From Lunularia cruciata (Eukaryota > Streptophyta > Marchantiopsida > Lunulariales > Lunulariaceae): 64,000 nt of DNA. Below are positions 57,377 through 64,000 of this stretch, in pieces (the first letter of the stretch is position 1; every line of letters begins with the position of its first letter). The position numbers and the translations under genes were made by a program. The notes under the pieces are model-generated. The model was not told the origin of the DNA and ran no database searches. It was given only the letters and a program-made list of their open reading frames with translations. The stretch covers positions 42,103,001 to 42,167,000 of the forward strand of contig OX419755.1 in NCBI GenBank assembly GCA_948567375.1. The letters run 5' to 3'.

Positions 57377-59180
57377 CTAGAACTTGCAGGTACTACCAAT
57401 CTATCCCTACAAACCAAGCTTGAAGTGATGGAGACATAGTTTGGAGATCAATACTATCTCCATAGCTCAATCTCTTCCAAGTGATCTCTCCTAAACTCAT
57501 GGTAGTCATCTATTGGTGGACCTTCCAAGTACTGAGACAACCCCTTCCATGTCATGAAGAGTGTGAACAAAGTCGAGTTCCACATCTACTATAGATCACA
57601 CCAACTATCAAACTCTTGGATGAAGTCATCCAACTCAATGGTACCCATTATACCAAAGTAATGCATAGGGCCTTTCAAGGCCCCATAAATCTTGTCCATG
57701 TCCTACAACAATAGTATGAACACACCAAGTGCACTCTCAATTGAATCAACTCATGTGTCAAACTCCAAATTAGAGTCAATCTCCTCCCTCATTGGGAACC
57801 TAAGATACAAGTTGATATAAAGTGCCATTCCAAGTAAAACCATTGCATATTGCAATTTTATCTTCTTTGGAATCCCCAAAGAACTCCGTTGTGACAAAGT
57901 AACCAAAAATTGCAAACTGCAATTGTAACCACCACAAGTACTCCATCAAGAATCACTACAAAATACCAACACCACCAACCAAACATCATTCATTAATGTA
58001 GCTCTAACTATGACAACTACACTAGAGAAAGTGCAATCTATAACTTGCCATCATTATATGCACTCTAACGGTCTACAAGTCATCACTTCTTGCCTCATCA
58101 GAGAGAAACACAAGTAGTCTAATTGGTCATCTTTCTAGCCTCACTACCAAGAGCACACCAAAGCTCTAAATTTAGATAACTCACACAAACATGTTGCAAA
58201 AATAGGAAGCAAAGAATGGAGGAAGTCCAATCACAAGAAATCTAAATAGAAACACTTCATCTCATAAATCAACATTGGACTAACTCTACCATCATTTGGC
58301 ATTTGGCATAATAGTAGTTTTCTACTTCCTAAGCTACTAGGATTACCAAGAACCGGATCAGATTGTCTCTCCTAGCCAAAGCTATAGATATTAGTGGAAC
58401 AATCATTAGGACAACAAGTGAAGGTAGACCATTTGGCTAGGGCATCAGTGTAAGAACTAGAGATCTAAGGTTCAAACTCTATTGTACACAATCTAGGAAG
58501 GTGGGCAAATTTTGCCAAACAATGACCAAAATCTACTCTAAACTAGCTAGCCTCATGCCTAGAAGGGCCAACAAACCAACTTGTTTGTTGGCCCTTCTAG
58601 GCCTTTGTAGCCTCTCATAGCTCAAAGCCTTGAAATGCCAAAATCAACCAAATGAGGCCTTTCTTCTTGCCATTTTGAACCCTCTTCAAATCTGGCAAAC
58701 CTCCTCCAAATCTGGCCAAGCTCCTCCAACTCAAGTCAAAATTTGACATAAAATGTGATGTTAATCCCTAGAGTTGGCTAACCATCAAATCCTCTGTTAA
58801 ATCTTCATTTGAGCTAGATTGGAAAGATAAGTTTCTCCAAATCATAAATTCAAGGGAATGGGTTTCTAATTCCACCTTCAATTTTGCTCTTTGAGCCCTT
58901 CAATTTGCACCAAATTGGTCCTACTTTCACATCATAAGCTCAAAATGGATACCATTGCTTGAAATTGATTCTCTTCTCAAGGAAATTTGGCACATTGCAT
59001 CTTCCACACGCCGACTGCCTCACTATCAAATCTACATAAATTTGAAGAGCTTTTGCACACAATCTCTCATAGGGAAGATTTGAATATTGATTGAGCTAGA
59101 AAGTATCAGCAAGGCTTAGAGATACCACCAACACCCTCAATTCCTACACCCAATTTCTCCTTGACTTCACTTCTCTAATG
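57377..59180 (-). pseudogene. Copy 3 gag start and leader
   Basis: The gag start is at 57699 (MDKIYGALKGP, as in copy 1). Above it is the leader with a plus-oriented tRNA-like sequence (58418-58490) and a short minisatellite (about 58680-58745). Confidence 0.65.
58418..58490 (+). other. tRNA-like sequence, copy 3
   Basis: GTAGACCATTTGGCTAGGGC (A-box-like) and AGGTTCAAACTC (the best B-box match of the three copies), antisense to the element as in copies 1 and 2. Confidence 0.5.
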
Positions 59181-59542
59181 TAATCAATTTGTTCATAACT
59201 CAAATCATACTCAATTAGATAAATAGTTGATTTGTCACTCAATAATCTATCAACAACTAGGCACTAATTATAGTCAAGCCACACCCACTCTAGCTAAGAG
59301 ACTCCAAGTGATGCTTGCCGGCCTTTGTCCACCATAGCAAAAACTCAAAGGCTCAACATTAGAGAAGTGAGCTCTCTGGAGCTGCACTTTGAAAGTATAC
59401 CCCCTAGACTCAACCTAGGTCTCCAATCTTAGCGATCTCATTGACAACACATCCAATGGTGCAAATTGAGCAAGTGATGATGTGCATCACCATATAATCA
59501 ATGCTCCAAACACAAAATCTAACCGTCAACAAGTAGTCTATG
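59181..59542 (-). repeat. Copy 3 repeat A1, truncated
   Basis: 362 bp of the A repeat; its start is cut off by the family 3 element at 59543. The missing end may lie beyond the window. Confidence 0.8.
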
Positions 59543-59953
59543 TGTAACAATATGGAGTTTAACAACATAGTTTGTAAGGCCAACAAAATAGAGAAAAAGC
59601 CAAATTAGCCTAGAATATTCTAGAAGCATCTAGGAAGCTTCTTGGGAAGCTTCCTAACTAGTTAACTTGCGTCTCAAACAAGTAGCTTCTAGAAGCTTCT
59701 AACTAGCTTAGTTTGGATGCCGAGTAGGCGGCTTCTAGAAGGAAGCTTCTTGAGAAGCTTCCTAGTTAACTTGGCTTGCACTCTAAGAAAGCGGCTTGAG
59801 GAAGCTTCTTGAGAAGCTTCTAAAGGGCTTTGTATGCTACCTATAAATACCAAAGCCAAAGCTCATGCTAGGAATTTGGAGTTTTTGCTCATTCAAATGT
59901 CCCAATGTGAGTTTCTATTCTCCTATTTCTCTCCTCAGTCTTGGTCTTTTACA
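59543..59953 (+). repeat. Family 3 5' LTR
   Basis: 411 bp from TGTAACAATATGGAG to TTTTACA. TATA box CTATAAATA at 59841-59849. Confidence 0.9.
59617..59849 (+). promoter_or_regulatory. Heat-shock-element-like arrays and TATA box in family 3 LTR
   Basis: TTCTAGAAGCTTC (59687-59699) is a perfect TTCnnGAAnnTTC. More GAA/TTC units occur at 59619-59653, 59733-59761 and 59801-59820, the last only about 20 bp upstream of CTATAAATA. Heat shock factors bind three or more alternating nGAAn units; function here is inference. Confidence 0.6.
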
Positions 59954-59954
59954 T

Positions 59955-59967
59955 TGGTATCAGAGCA
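59955..59967 (+). promoter_or_regulatory. Primer-binding site, tRNA-iMet type
   Basis: TGGTATCAGAGCA one base after the LTR, the standard plant retrotransposon primer site. Confidence 0.9.
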
Positions 59968-59979
59968 AGAATGGGATGG

Positions 59980-61140
59980 ATGGAATTTATGGACCACCAA
60001 ACCATTGGGATTTTCATGTCCAGATATTACCCAAGCAACATTTTACACAATTCATCACCTCGCGCTTTGGGCAAGATTTTCTACATAAAATCACCGTGTC
60101 TGAGGAACCCTTGATACTTCCGGTTGTAACTTATGGAGAATGGTGGACGTATTGCATCTATGTGCTAATCAATTAGATAAATTGGGAGAAGTGGGATAGA
60201 GAAGTAGCTATGGTGGCAATACCGGATGTTATCCTTGCAATGCAACAACAAATCAAGCACCTTACTTGATTAATGGATGAACAAGATCAGCAACAACAAG
60301 AACATATAAAGAGAGCGCCAATTTGAGATGTAGAAGATTACATTTGATTTCCAAAACCTAAGGTGTTTGAAGGCAAGAATTTTCCAAGCACAATAGAGAA
60401 TTTTGTGTTTGACTGCAAACGTTATTTTGAAGCCAAAAATCTTCAAGATGAACGGAAATAGATTCTCTTGGCCTCTAGCCAATTAGATGGTGTGGCAAAA
60501 CTTTGGTGGCAATTTTGAGTGGAGCAAGCTGAACTATAGATTGTTGCACCAATTTTGACATGGGCAAAATTCAAGGATGTAATATTGGGTCGGTTTAAAC
60601 TATAAATGCCACCTGAGCCGCATGAGATAAATTGGCGGAGTTGAAGCAAGTTGGCTTAGTAAGGAGCTACATCACACAATTTCAAAACGTCATCATGTAG
60701 ATTTTAAATATACAAGAAGGTGACGTTCTAGATCGATTTGTGCGGGGATTGAAATCACAAACCAAATTGGAAGTGACCATGCGAGAACCACAAAATGTAG
60801 AAGAAGCTATGCAATTGGCTGAGCGCTTTGATTCTTTGATTACAACAACTTGGTCTTGACCTCGACCTACACAAGGCCTACCAATATACTATGCACGGGT
60901 GGAAGAATCGGCACCAATGGAGATTGATGCTATCTAACAAAGACCACTTGGTATAGCAGATAGAGAAAGATTGTGACAAAATGGAGGTTGTTTTTATTGT
61001 TGCCAAGTTGGACATCACATTGCTGAATGTCAACTTAGGAATAGGCAACCTTGACAAGTTGCACAAATAGAGTTTGTGGAACAAAATGATTAGGGAAATG
61101 AGGAATCCCAATATGAGATTTCAAGCCGCCTATTGGGAGC
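59980..61140 (+). pseudogene. gag: Family 3 gag
   Basis: VFEGKNFPSTIENFVFDCKR and LDGVAKLWWQF are capsid text of plant chromoviruses. A zinc knuckle CFYCCQVGHHIAEC lies at about 60989-61033. Stops are frequent. Confidence 0.7.
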
Positions 61141-61905
61141 TTGATTAATTCTAATGGGATTGAAGGCTCGACCTATGCAAGTTTACTTCACTTGCAAGGT
61201 ACAATATCTAATCAAGGTTGTAGGATTTTGGTTGATTTTGGAAGTTCAGAGAATTGCATGTCTATGCAAGTAGCAAAGGAATTAGGTATTCCTATCAAGC
61301 CAATGATTAGAAGTAGTTTGATGATGGCGGATGGTAGAAAGGGTTTTGCATTCCGCACCTTGCATCTTGTTACCTTCAAGATTGGGAAGGAGTATTTGGA
61401 GTGTATGAGGTTTGTAGTGGCACCTCTACACTATGATATCATTCAGGGTCTACCTTGGCTTGAACGTCATAAGGTTCAATTTGATTGGACTTGACAACAA
61501 ATTCAAGTACAACACCAAGGTAGGAATTTTTGATTAGGTTGTTTGGCACTTCTGAGTAAGACACCTAAGTATAGTCAATCCCAAGATGGGAAGTTTGTTG
61601 AGAAGGTATTCATAGAGCAAACCTTGAAGAGAGATGAGTCCCAAGATGGGAAGTTTTCTAAGAAGGCAACCATGGAGCAAGCTTGGAAGGGAGATGAGCC
61701 CTTGGAAGGGAAGTTGGTTAGTAAAGCAACCATAAAGCAAGCTTTGGAGGAAGTTAAGTCTGTATTTGCGGTGTGGATCAAGCCAATTGCACAAGAACAA
61801 TCTAAGGAGAGTCAAGAGCCTCATCAAGCAATGGTTGATCGGATAGTTCAAGAGTTTGCGGACTTGTTTCCGGATGATCTGCCAAAGGGATTACCCTCCG
61901 ATTGA
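61141..61905 (+). pseudogene. Family 3 protease and spacer
   Basis: ILVDFGSSENCMSMQVAKEL (about 61230-61290) is the active-site block, with DFG where DSG/DTG is expected; YDIIQGLPWLERHKVQFDW follows. A spacer with repeated SQDGKFVEK-type units (about 61570-61730) joins RT. Confidence 0.7.
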
Positions 61906-63180
61906 GGTATGCTCTTCAAGATTGAGTTATTGCTAGGGAGTACTCCAGTGCATAGACCAATCTATTGGCTCTCACCAAAGGAGTTGGAGGAGTTGCAAAC
62001 AAAACTTACAAAGTTTTTGGAGAAGGGCTTTATACAACATAGTACCTCTCCTTGGGGAAGCACCGGTACTATTTGTTCCAAAGAAGGATGGAGGACTTTA
62101 TTTTTGTATTGATTACCGGGGGCTCAATAAGCAAACCATGAACAATGCATATCCCTTGCCTTGGATCAATGACTTGCTTGATCAACTAAGTGGAGCACGC
62201 TACTTTTCCAAGTTGGATCTTTGTAGTAGCTATTGGAAAATTCATATTGATAGAAAGGATGTGCAGACTGCCTTTCGCACAAGGTATGGGCATTTTGAGT
62301 GGAGATTTCTACCTTTTAGACTCACTAATGCTCCAACGGTCTTAATGGATTAGATGCTACGGGTGTTGGATGGACTATTGAATTGATCCGTGGTGATGTT
62401 CTTAGATGATATCTTAATCTATAGTAAGACAAAGGCAAAACATGTGAATCATGTGCAAGAAGTCCTAAGATGACTACGACAATGGAAATTTTACTGCAAG
62501 AAGTCAAAGTGTGCCTTTTGGCAAAAGGGGGTTAACTTCTTGGGTCATAAGATCTCATCAGAGGGGATTAAGGTGGAAGAAGAGAAAATCAAGGCCACTA
62601 CTAATTGGCCTACCCCAAAGGATACTACAGAATTATGAGCATTCAATGGATTGGCCAATTTTTACCAACGGTTCATCCACTATTATGCTCATGTAGCTAC
62701 ACCATTGACTGACCTCTTGGGAAAGAACTTGAGCTTCCTGTGGACCACCAAGCATGAAGAAGCATTCTAGAAGGTAAAGCATATGGTGTCTTCAAGACCC
62801 ATTCTTCAACCATATGATCCTCAACTACCTTGTGTGGTTGATTTTGATGCTTCAAACTTTACAATTAGAGTTGTGTTGCAACAAGAATTCTCAGATGGAC
62901 TACATCCCATTGCCTTTGTGTCTTGCTGACTCAATACAGCTGAAAGAAATTACTTTGCTCAAGATTGGGAACAACTTGCAATGATATATGCCACCACGGT
63001 ATGGAGGTATTATCTCTTGGGGAAACAAGTGATCATGCAAATTGATCATAAGCCATTGTTGTAGACCTTATACTTGGAACACATGAAGAGTCAACATCAT
63101 CAATAGGAAGAGCAACTCCAATTGTTTGACTTCAAACTTGAGTACAAACCATGTCGGTTCCATGTCATCCCTGATGCTCT
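61906..63180 (+). pseudogene. Family 3 RT and RNase H
   Basis: [50 protein letters not shown] and catalytic VVMFLDDILIYSKT (about 62390-62430). RNase H shows IDHKPL at about 63043-63060. Confidence 0.8.
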
Positions 63181-64000
63181 ATCACGACTACTTGATTTGA
63201 AGTCTCTTCCTCTCATCACGGCGGCATTTACGACGGTGTCAATTGATCCCAAGGTCCATAACAAGTTTTGGTAAGCTCTACAACAAGATCCCTTCTTCCA
63301 AATGGTACATGGTCATTTGATAGCAGGCAACAAGGAGTACAACACCTTCTCCTTCAAGGAAGGCCTTCTATTCCATGCGGATCGGATCTATGTTCCAACC
63401 AATGGTGATCTCCAACTTGTGCACCTTCAAGAAGCCCATGATCTACCAATAGTTGGTCACATAGGGGTGGATAAGACCTTGGATACCCTCCAACACCAAT
63501 GGTGGTGGCCCAACATGACACAAGATGTTTGGGAGTTTGTTTGATTGTGTGAGAGTTGTCAACGCAACAAGGCCAATAACCAAAAGCCGAGTAGACTCCT
63601 TCAACCACTTCCTATTCCAACTACTTGTTGGGAACATATGAGCTTAGATCTCATCACCTCATTGCCCAAGACACAACAAGGTCACACAAAAATTGTGGTA
63701 TTTGTGGATAAGCTTAGTAAGCAAATCCATTTGGCACCAATGGTTGATACTGTGGATGCTTCAACCTTGGTGCAACTCTACTTCAATAATGTATTTAAGC
63801 ATCATGGGATGCCATGTGTACTCATCTCCGATCGTGATCCTTGCTTCATCGGAAAGTTTTGGCAAGCCCTCTTCCAGATACTTGGCACCAAACTTGCTTT
63901 GTCCACAGCCTATCATCCTCAAACTGATGGACAAACTGAACATGCAAATTGCAACTTGGAAGATATGCTTTATGACCTTTGTCAACATTCACCATACCAA
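63181..64000 (+). pseudogene. Family 3 integrase, cut by window end
   Basis: HHCC module HDLPIVGHIGVDKTLDTL then LCESCQRNKA (63435-63575). DDE residues: Asp in MSLDLITS (about 63645), Asp in LISDRDP (about 63832), Glu in DGQTEHAN (about 63936). TGA at 63541 breaks the frame. Confidence 0.8.

Larger units (their letters stand above)
51738..57381 (-). mobile_element. Family 3 chromovirus, complete, inserted in copy 3 gag
   Basis: 5634 bp between perfect CTAGA duplications (51738-51742 and 57377-57381). 3' LTR 51743-52168, 5' LTR 56978-57376 (minus orientation, TGTAAC to TTTTACA). Order on the minus strand: gag, protease, RT, RNase H, integrase, chromodomain. The sequence on both sides rejoins family 1 gag exactly. 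Frames are broken by stops. Confidence 0.92.
42254..59542 (-). mobile_element. Family 1, copy 3, interrupted by four insertions
   Basis: Reading on the minus strand, A1 (59542-59181, truncated), leader, gag start ATG at 57699-57697, then gag, protease, methyltransferase, RT, RNase H, integrase and PHD (stop 43079-43077), purine tract, B1, A2, B2. Insertions: complete family 3 element 51743-57376, solo family 4 LTR 50181-50942, solo family 2 LTR 46996-47751, solo family 3 LTR 43616-44025. The outer A1 end was cut by the family 3 element starting at 59543. It is older and more decayed than copy 1. Confidence 0.85.
59543..64000 (+). mobile_element. Family 3 chromovirus, 5' part, runs off window
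   Basis: 5' LTR 59543-59953, tRNA-iMet-type primer-binding site at 59955-59967, gag, protease, RT, RNase H and most of integrase. Frames carry many TAG/TGA stops. The 3' LTR is outside the window. Confidence 0.9.

Noticed and set aside
1-64000. CRISPR array, prokaryotic operons or organelle genes
   Set aside because: Repeats are not regularly spaced with unique spacers. The spliced nuclear gene and LTR elements show a eukaryotic nuclear context.

Overview
The window reads as nuclear DNA of a land plant. The evidence is a spliced NOP53/SMO4-type ribosome-biogenesis gene with plant-style introns, surrounded by Ty3/gypsy retrotransposons and a LINE-like element. The LINE type, the gypsy types and the compact gene island suggest a seedless plant (bryophyte, lycophyte or fern) more than a flowering plant, but this is inference.

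Layout. 1-2380: decayed LINE-like retroelement with a solo-LTR fragment inside it. 2400-14450: gene island holding a small coiled-coil ORF (3016-3516), an unrecognised, probably spliced or decayed gene (about 4114-4748 and perhaps on to 6300), an intronless six-helix membrane protein (6621-7427) and a 12-exon NOP53 gene on the minus strand (14221-9197). 14450-17195: AT-rich DNA without recognisable genes. 17200-27135: complete but inactivated copy 1 of an unusual gypsy element (called family 1 here). 27161-40680: an LTR of a second family carrying a chromovirus (family 2), whose 5' part is replaced by truncated family 1 copy 2. 40681-42253: AT-rich, empty. 42254-59542: family 1 copy 3 on the minus strand, broken by a solo family 3 LTR, a solo family 2 LTR, a solo LTR of a fourth family and a complete family 3 chromovirus. 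59543-64000: 5' LTR, primer binding site and gag-pol of another family 3 element running off the window.

Family 1 is the most interesting object. One long gag-pol frame encodes, in order, gag with two CCHC knuckles, protease, a cytosine-C5 DNA methyltransferase with motifs I, IV, VI, VIII, IX and X in the ordinary order, reverse transcriptase, RNase H, a DD35E integrase, and a C-terminal PHD finger where chromoviruses have a chromodomain. Its terminal repeats are arranged A1-internal-B1-A2-B2, a split-direct-repeat layout expected of DIRS/PAT-type elements rather than integrase-bearing gypsy elements. An antisense tRNA-like (SINE-head-like) sequence lies in the leader of all three copies. Family 3 LTRs carry several heat-shock-element-like arrays directly upstream of a TATA box. 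All reading frames in the repeats are broken, often by TAG or TGA where another copy keeps Gln, as expected from deamination of methylated cytosine.
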